From: JABFSS01 sp964449445
GTDB lineage: Bacteria > Patescibacteriota > Gracilibacteria > Peribacterales > Peribacteraceae
Assembly (NCBI GenBank): GCA_964449445.1
Contig: CAYUZT010000006.1
Location: forward strand, 1 to 64,000
Direction of reading: 5' to 3'
Length of the DNA: 64,000 bases
Both the position numbers and the translations under genes were made by a program. This document shows, one piece after another, positions 8,938 through 17,108 of the stretch. Numbering within the stretch: position 1 is the first letter of the stretch; every line of letters starts with the position of its first letter. Under the pieces are notes generated by a model, which ran no database searches, was not told the DNA's origin, and saw nothing but the letters and a program-made list of their open reading frames with translations.

Positions 8938-10190
8938 GTATCCCCCTTTCTTCAGCACTGGCGAAGACCCGCAAGGCAAGCTCCATGCTCGCGGAGCTTC
9001 CGCAGAAGAAGGTGAAAGCCGTCCTCAAGGATCTCGCGACGGCACTCCTGAAAAACCAGAAGAAGATTCTCTCCGCCAATGCCATGGATCTGCGCAGAAT
9101 GGACGAAGATGACCCCCGCTTCGACCGGCTGGCGCTGAGTCCGGCCCGCTTGAAGGGAATTGCGAGTGACCTGAAGACCGTCTCCTCCCTCCCCTCCCCC
9201 CTCCATCGGATTCTTGAACAGCGCACACGCCCCAACGGACTCCGTCTGACCAAAGTCACCGTCCCTCTGGGTGTGATCGGCATCATCTACGAAGCGCGGC
9301 CCAATGTGACCGTCGATGTGTTCTCGCTCTGCTTTAAATCCGGGAATGCCTGCGTACTCAAGGGCGGCAGTGATGCGATAGACTCCAATCGCGCTCTCGT
9401 TTCCATCATTCAGTCGGTCTTGAAGAAGCATCGCATCGATCCGAACGTGATCCTGCTGCTTGCTCCCGATCGTTCGGCAGTGAAAGCGATGCTGAATGCA
9501 CATGGATTCATCGACGTACTCATTCCACGCGGAAGCAAATCGCTGATCGATTTCGTCCGGAAGAATGCGCGGATTCCCGTGATCGAAACCGGCGCCGGTA
9601 TCGTGCATACATATGTTGATGCGAGCGCTGACGTGAAGATGGCTGCAAAGATCATCTTCAATGCAAAGACGCGGAGGCCGAGCGTCTGCAATGCGCTCGA
9701 TACGCTCCTGATCCATCGATCACTTGCGAAGAAACTCCCCGCGCTGGTCACAGCTCTCGAGTCAAAACACGTGCGGATTTTCGCCGATGTATCCGCCTTC
9801 CGTGCGCTGAAGGGAAGGTACGACGAAAAACTCCTTAAACATGCAACTCCCCGGCACTTCGGCACCGAATTCCTCTCGCTCCAGATGTCCATTAAGACAG
9901 TGAAGAACCTGGATAACGCTCTCGCGCACATTGATCACTACGGTTCGCGTCACAGTGAGGCGGTCCTCTCAAAAAATAAGAATGTGATCGAGCGATTTTT
10001 GAGCGAAGTCGATGCCGCCGCCGTGTACGCAAATACCTCAACCGCTTTCACAGACGGAGCGCAATTTGGAATGGGATCCGAAATCGGCGTGAGCACGCAA
10101 AAACTGCACGCACGCGGCCCGATGGCACTCCGTGAACTGACCACAACCAAGTGGATTATTCGCGGAAAAGGACAGATTCGGACGGCGTGA
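8934..10190 (+). CDS. proA: Glutamate-5-semialdehyde dehydrogenase (gamma-glutamyl phosphate reductase)
   Basis: 418 aa. It reduces gamma-glutamyl phosphate to glutamate semialdehyde, the step between ProB and ProC. The aldehyde-dehydrogenase-like signature PLGVIGIIYEARPN is at residues 111-124 and the catalytic Cys is C252 in RRPSVCNALDT. The length matches the family. It closes the proBCA operon, so glutamate-to-proline synthesis is complete in one transcript, unusual for a reduced CPR-like genome. Confidence 0.96.
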   Translation: MSIPLSSALAKTRKASSMLAELPQKKVKAVLKDLATALLKNQKKILSANAMDLRRMDEDDPRFDRLALSPARLKGIASDLKTVSSLPSPLHRILEQRTRPNGLRLTKVTVPLGVIGIIYEARPNVTVDVFSLCFKSGNACVLKGGSDAIDSNRALVSIIQSVLKKHRIDPNVILLLAPDRSAVKAMLNAHGFIDVLIPRGSKSLIDFVRKNARIPVIETGAGIVHTYVDASADVKMAAKIIFNAKTRRPSVCNALDTLLIHRSLAKKLPALVTALESKHVRIFADVSAFRALKGRYDEKLLKHATPRHFGTEFLSLQMSIKTVKNLDNALAHIDHYGSRHSEAVLSKNKNVIERFLSEVDAAAVYANTSTAFTDGAQFGMGSEIGVSTQKLHARGPMALRELTTTKWIIRGKGQIRTA

Positions 10191-10262
10191 GAGTCGTCTG
10201 AACTCTGTCCAGGAAGTGTTTAGCTCATCGCAAAAAGAAACAAACAGGACAGGCGCTGTGTA

Positions 10263-10290
10263 TTGATTTCGTGATCGCTGAGCATAGAGT
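10263..10290 (+). promoter_or_regulatory. Promoter of the gene at 10302
   Basis: TTGATT (10263-10268), 16 bp, TAGAGT (10285-10290), with 11 nt between the -10 box and the ATG. It indicates a new transcript after proA. Confidence 0.5.
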
Positions 10291-10301
10291 TTTGGTGTCC
10301 C

Positions 10302-11405
10302 ATGCGCACACTTTCCCCAAGTAGTGAGCGGGCAACGATCGTTCCCTTCAATGGAGATTTTCCCCCCTGGCTCGTCGATGAGGCATCCATTGCCACCATC
10401 GCGCAGAGTACTTCCCCCATCCCCATTCAAGAGATCGGCAGGCAAACGAAATTACAACTGCATTTTAATACGCAAAGACAAAACCAAAAAAAGGAAGGGC
10501 GGCGCCGTGACGTGGTCTTCCCCCTTCTCAATGACAATACTGAGCAAGTCGCGGGCGGCGAAAAAACTATCTACACGGCGGTTTCGAACACGCATGCTCC
10601 GCATATTGCGATTAAAGAGTTCACGTGCAAAATGAGTGAGGAGGAATTCCTGGAATACCAAAAACGTTTTGCACGGTGCCACACATATTTTTCGTCCTGC
10701 CCTGCGGTTCATGAGCTCCCGCATAAATTCGGGGAACTGGGGGACGGGACGCATCTGGAATTCCAGTACTGGTTGGCATTGCAGGAAGACCCCTTTATGC
10801 TGCGCACCACCTACACGGAACGTACAAAGCGGATACTTCCCTGGAAGTACCAACAGTTGAACCGTGTGCTGCTCGAAAATACAGCCGACAAGAACGCAGA
10901 AACGGAGGAACTTCTCACATGGATTGACTCTGGAGAAACGTACTACCTGATCGAGGAGATGCGAAGAGACAGCGATTTCCGCAGTCAGATAAAATTATTC
11001 ATAGAAACGGCTATCGATTTCGTCAAACAAACGGGTGAAATTCTGGACTTCATCGGAAATAAGAACTTCTGCGTGATGAAGAACGCAAAAGGGAACTGGC
11101 AGTGCGTCCCTATCGATCCTATTTTCGTCATGCCAGGCCAATACGCCGATTGCATTGAGAGCATACGCCGTTTCAATAGAGGCGAACAAATGTCCTACCA
11201 TATGTGGAGTTCCATCTTGAATACGACGTCCTGCGTGCGATTCCTCAATGCGATGGCGCAGCTGACGGGAAGCGAGCGTCGTCTTTATCTCCTTCCCCCT
11301 GATCTGCAGGTCGACTACCGTCGTCTGCTCATTGCACTCCAGGAATGGGACAAACCCGATCCCCGCGGATCCATCGATAGACCAACGCCGCGGCCCGCGG
11401 CTTGA
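10302..11405 (+). CDS. Protein of unknown function, possibly kinase-like
   Basis: 367 aa; I do not recognise the family. It has no signal peptide or membrane segment. The segment near residues 245-275 (ILDFIGNKNF ... WQCVPIDP) resembles the catalytic loop and metal-binding Asp of degenerate protein-kinase-like folds, and HIAIKEF at 101-107 could hold a beta-3 lysine. This is only a pattern-level guess. The C-terminus ends in a proline-rich stretch encoded by GC-rich DNA at 11385-11400. It stands alone between proA and mgtE. Confidence 0.55.
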   Translation: MRTLSPSSERATIVPFNGDFPPWLVDEASIATIAQSTSPIPIQEIGRQTKLQLHFNTQRQNQKKEGRRRDVVFPLLNDNTEQVAGGEKTIYTAVSNTHAPHIAIKEFTCKMSEEEFLEYQKRFARCHTYFSSCPAVHELPHKFGELGDGTHLEFQYWLALQEDPFMLRTTYTERTKRILPWKYQQLNRVLLENTADKNAETEELLTWIDSGETYYLIEEMRRDSDFRSQIKLFIETAIDFVKQTGEILDFIGNKNFCVMKNAKGNWQCVPIDPIFVMPGQYADCIESIRRFNRGEQMSYHMWSSILNTTSCVRFLNAMAQLTGSERRLYLLPPDLQVDYRRLLIALQEWDKPDPRGSIDRPTPRPAA

Positions 11406-11467
11406 GAAAGAACGGCCCGGTTTTCTGTTGCACGTGTGCCCCGATGGAGGAATAGAATGGCATCCCC

Positions 11468-12799
11468 ATGCAACTTTCCGCCCTCGTCACCCACATCGAT
11501 ACCCTGCTCTCGCAGAAAGACGATGCGAGGCTGCGAAACTTCCTGCTCAACCGCACGCCGCTCGAGATCGCGCGGGTCATCAACACGCTGGAACACGGGA
11601 AACGGAAGACCCTGTCGACCATTCCGCCGGAAATGCAGGCGGAAACGGTTCTGCGTTTGGACGAGCAGAGCAGAGCGTACGTGCTGCCCAAGCTCTCCGA
11701 TCACACCATCGCGCGGTTTCTGCACTTCAATGCCGAAGATGACGCGGCCGACATCCTGCAAATTCTTCCGGAGGAGCGCAGGAACGCGATCCTCCAGTAC
11801 GTGAAGCCGGAGAAACGCGCGAAGATCGCGAAACTCCTCACCTACGATCCCGAAACCGCGGGCGGTCTCATGGACCTCAATTTCCTCTCGGTGCCGATCA
11901 CGGCAACGTTAAAGGAAGTATCGGACCGCGTGCAGCAGCACCGCGAGACGCAAAAGCACACGCCGATGATTGTGGTCACTGACGTGTACGGCAGCGCACG
12001 GGGATTTATCCCCCACAAGAGCTTGTTCCTCGCCACACCCAATTCGACCGCCGAAACGCTGATGCATCGTCTGCCGATGATGCCGCATCAACTGGATCAG
12101 GAAAAAATTCTGCGGATCGCCGCGCGGGAACGCGGAGACGTGTTCGGCGTGACTGACGAGAAAGACCAATTCCTGGGAATCATCCACCTGCGGGACCTTC
12201 TGCAGATTGCACAGTTGGAAGCCACCGAAGATGTGTACAAGTTCGCCGGTGTCAGCCCGGAGGAAGAAATGCTCGGGTCTCCGTGGACTGCCATCCGGAT
12301 GCGCTACGCGTGGCTCATTATCAACCTGGCGACAGCGTTCCTTGCGTCCTTCGTCGTCTCGCTGTTCCAGAACGTCATCGCGGCGTTCGCGATTCTCGCC
12401 GTGTACATGCCGATCGTCGCCGGCATGGGCGGCAATGCCGGAACGCAGGCGCTCGCGGTCACGGTCCGCGGACTCGCGCTCTCCGATATCACAGCGCGGC
12501 AGAAATTCTCCCTCATTATCAAGGAAATCCTCACCGGTGCGGCGAACGGCGTCATCAACGGCGTGATCGTTGCAGCCGTCGTGCTCCTGCTCAAGCAGCC
12601 GCCGGCGCTCGCCGCAGTGCTGGGCGCAGCCATGGTCATCAACTTAATCGTCGCGGGCATTTTTGGCGCCGTCATTCCGGTGATTCTCAAATCCATGCGT
12701 ATCGATCCCGCCGTCGCGAGCACGGTCTTCGTGACCACCGCCACAGACTGCTTCGGCTTCCTTGCGTTCCTCGGCTTGGCTGCAGCATTCATGCGATGA
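11468..12799 (+). CDS. mgtE: MgtE-type magnesium transporter
   Basis: 443 aa inner-membrane Mg2+ channel. It has an N-terminal helical MgtE_N domain (about 1-125, followed by YDPETAGGLMD at 126-136), paired CBS domains (about 137-250) that sense Mg2+, and five membrane helices from about 280 on. The pore signature PIVAGMGGNAGTQ is at 315-327. A TAGAAT box (11453-11458) ends 9 nt before the ATG. The 3' end overlaps the next gene by 4 bp. Confidence 0.95.
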   Translation: MQLSALVTHIDTLLSQKDDARLRNFLLNRTPLEIARVINTLEHGKRKTLSTIPPEMQAETVLRLDEQSRAYVLPKLSDHTIARFLHFNAEDDAADILQILPEERRNAILQYVKPEKRAKIAKLLTYDPETAGGLMDLNFLSVPITATLKEVSDRVQQHRETQKHTPMIVVTDVYGSARGFIPHKSLFLATPNSTAETLMHRLPMMPHQLDQEKILRIAARERGDVFGVTDEKDQFLGIIHLRDLLQIAQLEATEDVYKFAGVSPEEEMLGSPWTAIRMRYAWLIINLATAFLASFVVSLFQNVIAAFAILAVYMPIVAGMGGNAGTQALAVTVRGLALSDITARQKFSLIIKEILTGAANGVINGVIVAAVVLLLKQPPALAAVLGAAMVINLIVAGIFGAVIPVILKSMRIDPAVASTVFVTTATDCFGFLAFLGLAAAFMR

Positions 12800-13320
12800 A
12801 CCGATGCGTTGCCATTGTCGGCATGAACGGCGTCGGCAAAACCTCCTTCGGTAAACGTCTGGCCTCCACACTCGGCATGAAGCGCATCGATACCGACCAG
12901 CTCTTTGAAAAGACTCATGGCAATACCCACGACTACATCGCGAAGAATGGATGGGAGACGTACAGAGTGGCAGAAGAGAAGATCGTCCTGCAGGCTCTTC
13001 GGCCCAATCATGTGGTGACCCTCAGTGGAGGAGCGGTGGAATCTCCGAGCATTCGTGCGGCGCTCAAGGACCGCGCTGTCGTGATCTGGATCCAGGCGGG
13101 ACCGAAGCGCATTCATAAACATCTTGAGCGTGCCAAAGTTGCTCGTCCGGAATTTGCCGACGGGCTCCATCACGATGCGGTGAAGACCATGGTGGAAGCG
13201 AGGAATCCACACTATGAAGACGTCGCCGACATCGTTTTATTCCCCTCCACAAGCTACGCTCAACAATTACCTGTCGCTCTGCGTGAGCTTGAGAAATTCT
13301 CAGTTCAAAAACTGCAATGA
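12796..13320 (+). CDS. aroK: Shikimate kinase-like P-loop kinase
   Basis: 174 aa. The start at 12796 overlaps the mgtE stop (ATGA) and places the P-loop GMNGVGKTS at residues 9-17. D32 and D34 (IDTD) match the shikimate/Mg2+-binding aspartates, LSGGAV at 76-81 the glycine-rich substrate loop, and RP at 117-118 the lid. Size and order fit AroK, which phosphorylates shikimate in chorismate synthesis. No other aro genes are nearby, so a related small-molecule kinase is possible. Coupling to mgtE looks positional. Confidence 0.75.
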   Translation: MNRCVAIVGMNGVGKTSFGKRLASTLGMKRIDTDQLFEKTHGNTHDYIAKNGWETYRVAEEKIVLQALRPNHVVTLSGGAVESPSIRAALKDRAVVIWIQAGPKRIHKHLERAKVARPEFADGLHHDAVKTMVEARNPHYEDVADIVLFPSTSYAQQLPVALRELEKFSVQKLQ

Positions 13321-13353
13321 CAGATGAGTATCGGGAAAGTATCATGAACTACT

Positions 13354-14019
13354 ATGTCACGCAGACTCGTTGCCGGGGTTATCTTCGATAAAGTTGGCAA
13401 TGTTCTTCTTGAGGCAAATATCAAGCACAATAGTTTTCGCATTACTCCCATTGGAGGAAAAGTGGAAGAGGACAAGAATGAAGACCCAATTGATGCGTTG
13501 AAGCGGGAATGCTGGGAGGAATACCGCTTGTGGGTGCAACCCAAAGACATCATCGGAACATATGGAACGACATCGAAGGGCGAGGGAGCGTTTTCGGCGC
13601 TGATGGTCCACTGTGAGATTACGAAAATAACACCCGGCTGCTGGAAGGACGGAAAACCGATACCGCAGGAACCGGAAAAATCCGCATATGCAGATTGGTT
13701 CTCGCTCGACGAGCTCAATCGTCTAAACGCTCATAAACTTCTTGCCCCCAATCTCTCACTCTTCATCGAAGTTCTGCAGGATAACTTCCGACAATTCGCA
13801 TTGAGAAATATGCATGCGGAAATTCCAAAGAGCATGACACTCTTCCAATTATTCACGTACTTCAAGCGCCAAATGGATCTCTGTCTTCGCAATTACCATG
13901 AGTACAGGAGAAAATCGAGCCGGGACCCGTTTCACTTGCCGGACGATTTTCTGATGATTCACGAAACACCCGAATTGGCACGCTCATACTTCGAATTATG
14001 CAGGGCAGTCTCGGGATGA
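13354..14019 (+). CDS. Nudix-family hydrolase
   Basis: 221 aa. The Nudix box is recognisable (GGKVEE 34-39, then RECWEE 51-56) but the spacing between its two halves is longer than standard because of a DKNE insertion. The domain occupies the first 130 residues or so; the remaining helical C-terminus has no assigned match. The substrate is unknown. A TATCAT box (13340-13345) ends 8 nt before the ATG, consistent with a leaderless transcript. The next gene is also a Nudix protein (Idi), but the two are not close paralogues. Confidence 0.75.
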   Translation: MSRRLVAGVIFDKVGNVLLEANIKHNSFRITPIGGKVEEDKNEDPIDALKRECWEEYRLWVQPKDIIGTYGTTSKGEGAFSALMVHCEITKITPGCWKDGKPIPQEPEKSAYADWFSLDELNRLNAHKLLAPNLSLFIEVLQDNFRQFALRNMHAEIPKSMTLFQLFTYFKRQMDLCLRNYHEYRRKSSRDPFHLPDDFLMIHETPELARSYFELCRAVSG

Positions 14020-14025
14020 AAAGTA

Positions 14026-14031
14026 TACAAT
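14026..14031 (+). promoter_or_regulatory. idi: -10 box of idi
   Basis: TACAAT ends 7 nt before the ATG at 14039; with no Shine-Dalgarno sequence this suggests a leaderless idi mRNA. It lies just past the end of the upstream Nudix gene. Confidence 0.45.
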
Positions 14032-14038
14032 TCACCGC

Positions 14039-14572
14039 ATGGCATCCCTCATCCTCGTCGACGAACACAACGTCCCTCGCGGCAGTGTTACGCGTGAGGT
14101 TGCTCATGCGTCCCCGGGAATGCTCCACCGTGCATTCTCTATTTATATCTTTCGGAAATCCGGAAACGAGATCCTTATTCAGAGACGAAGCGCAGGCAAG
14201 CTCTTCGCCGGACTCTGGGCAAATACCTGCTGCAGCCATCCACGTGAGGGAGAAGAGATTGTGACTGTTGCACCGCGACGTTTGGAAGAAGAACTCGGCT
14301 TCACTTGCCCTCTGAAGATCTTAGGTAAGTTCACCTATCAGGCAGAAGATCCTCAGGGCAAAGGTGCCGAGCATGAACATGTGACGATCCTAGGCGGTGA
14401 TATTGAAAATGATGTGACGATTAAAGCGAATCCCGAGGAAGTCGCTGAGTGGAAGTGGATCGCTGTCATTGAATTACAGAAGGATATGGAGAAAAATCCT
14501 GACCACTACGCACCCTGGTTCCACATCGGACTCAAGAATATCCTCACCCACAGTAACCAGTTAACGAATTAA
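14039..14572 (+). CDS. idi: Isopentenyl-diphosphate delta-isomerase, type I
   Basis: 177 aa. It interconverts IPP and DMAPP in the cytoplasm. The type I signature NTCCSHP is at 62-68 with the catalytic Cys at C64 or C65; the Nudix-like metal site includes EEELGF (83-88) and EHEH (111-114). Length is normal. It opens the isoprenoid region and is followed 32 bp later by uppS. The other genes of the pathway lie downstream to 22.6 kb. Confidence 0.95.
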   Translation: MASLILVDEHNVPRGSVTREVAHASPGMLHRAFSIYIFRKSGNEILIQRRSAGKLFAGLWANTCCSHPREGEEIVTVAPRRLEEELGFTCPLKILGKFTYQAEDPQGKGAEHEHVTILGGDIENDVTIKANPEEVAEWKWIAVIELQKDMEKNPDHYAPWFHIGLKNILTHSNQLTN

Positions 14573-14604
14573 CGAGTTAACGACTCCCCTTGCCTCCTTA
14601 CAAC

Positions 14605-15285
14605 ATGGCAACATCTTCTCCCATTCACTTGGCTATCATCCCCGACGGCAATCGTCGCTGGGCACGTGCCAGAGCACTTCAACCATGGAAAGGTCACGAA
14701 ACAGCGATCGAGAATTTCCGCTCGATCACTGAGTGTTGCCGCAATGATCCGCGCGTCTCTGTGCTCACGGTCTGGTGCTTCTCCACCGAGAACTGGAAAC
14801 GAGATCAGAAGGAAATCGACATGCTCATGCACTATTACGAAGACTACCTGGGCAAGGAGCGGAAGGGCTTTATCGAGAAGAAGACGCGATTCATTCATTC
14901 TGGACGGTACGATCGCCTTCCCTCTACTCTCGCACAGCTGATCCAGGACGTGGAGCAGGAAACGAAGGATCAAACGGAGTTCACTCTCAACTTGGCAGTC
15001 GATTACGGTGGCAAAGATGGGCTGATTCGCGCGATGAAGAAGATCTCTGACCCAAAAGCCGTTACCGAAGAATCCTTTCGGCAGCTGCTCGACCATCCCG
15101 AACTTCCCGATATCGACCTGATCATCCGCACATCCGGTGAGCAGAGGACGAGCAACTTCTTCCTGTGGGAGAGTGCGTACGCGGAGTGGGTCTTCCTGCA
15201 GAAGCATTTTCCCGATTTGACTGACAAGGATATCGAAAAAGCAGTGGCTGACTTTGCCAGTCGCGCAAGGAGATTTGGGGGGTAA
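14605..15285 (+). CDS. uppS: Isoprenyl transferase (undecaprenyl diphosphate synthase type)
   Basis: 226 aa from the ATG at 14605; an in-frame TTG at 14590 is less likely. It condenses IPP units in cis to make the polyprenyl carrier for cell-wall synthesis. Family signatures are IIPDGNRRWA (11-20, catalytic D14), WCFSTENWKR (57-66) and RTSGEQRTSNF (175-185). It gives the mevalonate pathway encoded around it an obvious sink, the lipid carrier for peptidoglycan. Confidence 0.95.
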   Translation: MATSSPIHLAIIPDGNRRWARARALQPWKGHETAIENFRSITECCRNDPRVSVLTVWCFSTENWKRDQKEIDMLMHYYEDYLGKERKGFIEKKTRFIHSGRYDRLPSTLAQLIQDVEQETKDQTEFTLNLAVDYGGKDGLIRAMKKISDPKAVTEESFRQLLDHPELPDIDLIIRTSGEQRTSNFFLWESAYAEWVFLQKHFPDLTDKDIEKAVADFASRARRFGG

Positions 15286-15296
15286 GTACGTAGCAA

Positions 15297-15364
15297 TGTC
15301 ATCCCGAGCGGAGACGAGGGATGACTGAAGCGCGTCATGGTTCGTCTCCGCTCACCATGACATC
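15297..15364 (+). repeat. Dispersed palindromic repeat, copy 1
   Basis: 68 bp built from two imperfect hairpins: one around CCGAGCGGAGACGAGGGA, the other around GGTTCGTCTCCGCTCACC. An almost identical element lies in reverse orientation at 47782-47848, differing mainly in about nine central bases. Here the element overlaps the start codon of the mevalonate kinase gene, so it supplies the leader and first codons. Confidence 0.9.
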
Positions 15365-16235
15365 CTCATCCTTCGCCTCCGGCAAAATGATCCTGAGCGG
15401 CGAGTACGCGGTTGTTTTTGGCTATCCAGGTATCGCGGTGCCAACACCATTCGGCGTGGGGGTGACATGGGAGGACTCTGGAGCGTCGCCGATGACGATC
15501 ATTGAAAAAGGATTGATCGGTGACGAAGCATACGCACGCAAGATTGTGAATCTCTGTATCGAGAAAGGTAGTCCATCGACCGGAACAATCACAATCAACA
15601 ATCAGATTTTCGTTGGCCGCGGCGTCGGCTCTTCTACGGCACTCGTGATTGCCATCTGCCGCTGTCTCCTTGGAGAAGATAGTAAAGATGACGCTCTGGA
15701 GATCGAAAATACTGTGAATCCCGGCAATAGCGGCCTCGACTTCGCGGTCATCTGGGCGAATCATCCGGTGAGCTTCATAAAGGGAAAAACTCCCGAGCCA
15801 GTAACGCTCAATTTGAATTTTCTGAAGCACATGACGCTCATGGATACGGGGAAACCTGGTGAGACCACGGCTGAATTGGTCGCGTGGATGACCCTTCGAC
15901 AAGCTCAGGGTGACAAGAGCGTCCTTCACGCCCTTGAGACCATTGGCAAGTGCACCGGGCGGCTGCTTGCGGGGGAAGATCTGAAAACAGTGATGCGTGA
16001 CCATCATCGAGCCCAAGTTTCCCTCGGCGTCGTTACCAAAGCTGCTCAGGATCTCATCTCTGAGATCGAGAAGATTGGCGGGAGTGCGAAAGTACTAGGC
16101 GCGGGAGCGAGGACTGGGGACGGGGGGATGGTATTGGCTCTCGCACACGAGACGAAAATTCTGGAAAGAATTTGTGCACAGCACAATTACGAATTTATGA
16201 CATCTGCAAAGGACCCTATGTCAGAAAAAATGTGA
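15357..16235 (+). CDS. mvk: Mevalonate kinase (GHMP family)
   Basis: 292 aa from the ATG at 15357. It phosphorylates mevalonate with ATP. GHMP motifs are ASGKMILSGEYAV (7-19), the phosphate loop GRGVGSSTALV (87-97) and the late glycine-rich GAGARTGDGG; NPGNSGLD (121-128) and LMDTG (161-165) fit mevalonate kinase better than phosphomevalonate kinase. Residues about 179-188 are encoded by an inserted palindromic repeat (15892-15915) found nowhere in typical homologues. The 3' end overlaps the convergent HAD gene by 49 bp. Confidence 0.85.
   Translation: MTSSSFASGKMILSGEYAVVFGYPGIAVPTPFGVGVTWEDSGASPMTIIEKGLIGDEAYARKIVNLCIEKGSPSTGTITINNQIFVGRGVGSSTALVIAICRCLLGEDSKDDALEIENTVNPGNSGLDFAVIWANHPVSFIKGKTPEPVTLNLNFLKHMTLMDTGKPGETTAELVAWMTLRQAQGDKSVLHALETIGKCTGRLLAGEDLKTVMRDHHRAQVSLGVVTKAAQDLISEIEKIGGSAKVLGAGARTGDGGMVLALAHETKILERICAQHNYEFMTSAKDPMSEKM
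15892..15915 (+). repeat. Short palindromic repeat inside mvk
   Basis: The 24-bp unit CCCTTCGAC...CTCAGGGTGACA is a REP-like sequence that I know from intergenic regions of many bacterial genomes. A related unit occurs at 59796-59827. Here it is translated in frame as part of mevalonate kinase. Confidence 0.75.
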
Positions 16236-17050
16236 TCAAACATCGTTAGGTTTTGTCTGGCCAGGTCTGCACTGGTGACTCCGCTCAGCACCAACAACCG
16301 TGTCATCTTAAGTTGCCGTGCGACGGGCATGTCGGTTTCAAGGCTATCTCCAAGCATGGCAACCTGTTCTTGAGGAATTTTCATGCGATCCAAACATGCT
16401 TGAACAATCCGGGGATGCGGTTTTCCCATAACATTTGGAACTGCATTCGAGAGACTGTCTGTCGTCGCGAGCAATCGTTGGATAGCTGCTACAAGTGTTC
16501 CTGTTCCAGCACGCAGATCTCCGTTTTCCGTCGTCACCGCGTGATCCATCCCACTCGCGACCCATTGAGCGCCCCTTACCAAAGCGGCGACGGCCGCCTC
16601 GATTGTATTGATATTGTAATCGTGACGAGCAGTCACAATATGAGTCGGCGTGCGTTCTGCAATCCAATTTTTCTTTTTTGGATCCCATACATCATTTTGA
16701 TAGAGGAAAGCTTCTATACCCAACGCATGACATTGCATCCTCAGCTCATCAGGACCGAGAAAGAGTGCTAGAAATTCGCCGCGCGATTGCAACTGCTCTT
16801 TGCAGAGGTATTTGGCCACAGCATATCCCGCCGTCATAACATCGGCCTCTGCAATCTGTATTCCCTCCCTTCCAAATTTTTTCACGACATCCGATCTCGA
16901 TCCTGCGCCATTTGAGGCAAATGTCATTTTCAATCTCCGCCTTTGAGCTGCATCCAAAAGTTTGAATGCACCATCCTGTAGCTTCTCTCCATGAAACCAT
17001 ACGCCATCTATATCCGTCACGATGCCCTTGAGAAAATTCAATGGAGTCAT
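16187..17050 (-). CDS. HAD-superfamily (NagD-like) phosphatase
   Basis: 287 aa from the ATG at 17050. Motif I TDIDG (12-16; nucleophile D13, acid/base D15), motif III in GKPHP (K210) and motif IV GDSLETD (234-240) show a class IIA HAD phosphatase; the cap lies between motifs I and III. The substrate is unknown. It is on the opposite strand inside the isoprenoid region, divergent from mvaD (58-bp gap) and overlapping the 3' end of mvk by 49 bp. A role against prenyl or mevalonate phosphates is possible but unproven. Confidence 0.85.
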   Translation of the reverse strand: MTPLNFLKGIVTDIDGVWFHGEKLQDGAFKLLDAAQRRRLKMTFASNGAGSRSDVVKKFGREGIQIAEADVMTAGYAVAKYLCKEQLQSRGEFLALFLGPDELRMQCHALGIEAFLYQNDVWDPKKKNWIAERTPTHIVTARHDYNINTIEAAVAALVRGAQWVASGMDHAVTTENGDLRAGTGTLVAAIQRLLATTDSLSNAVPNVMGKPHPRIVQACLDRMKIPQEQVAMLGDSLETDMPVARQLKMTRLLVLSGVTSADLARQNLTMFDHIFSDIGSFADVINS

Positions 17051-17108
17051 GGAAGTGGAGGATCCTAGCAATTTCCATGAGAGATGCAATCCTGTAGCCT
17101 TCTTTTCC

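Noticed and set aside
12304..13212. 302-codon minus-strand frame across mgtE and the shikimate kinase-like gene
   Set aside because: It runs opposite two genes with clear family motifs and has no motif of its own.
15321..15356. Upstream in-frame ATG for mevalonate kinase
   Set aside because: These codons lie wholly inside the dispersed repeat and give no family similarity.
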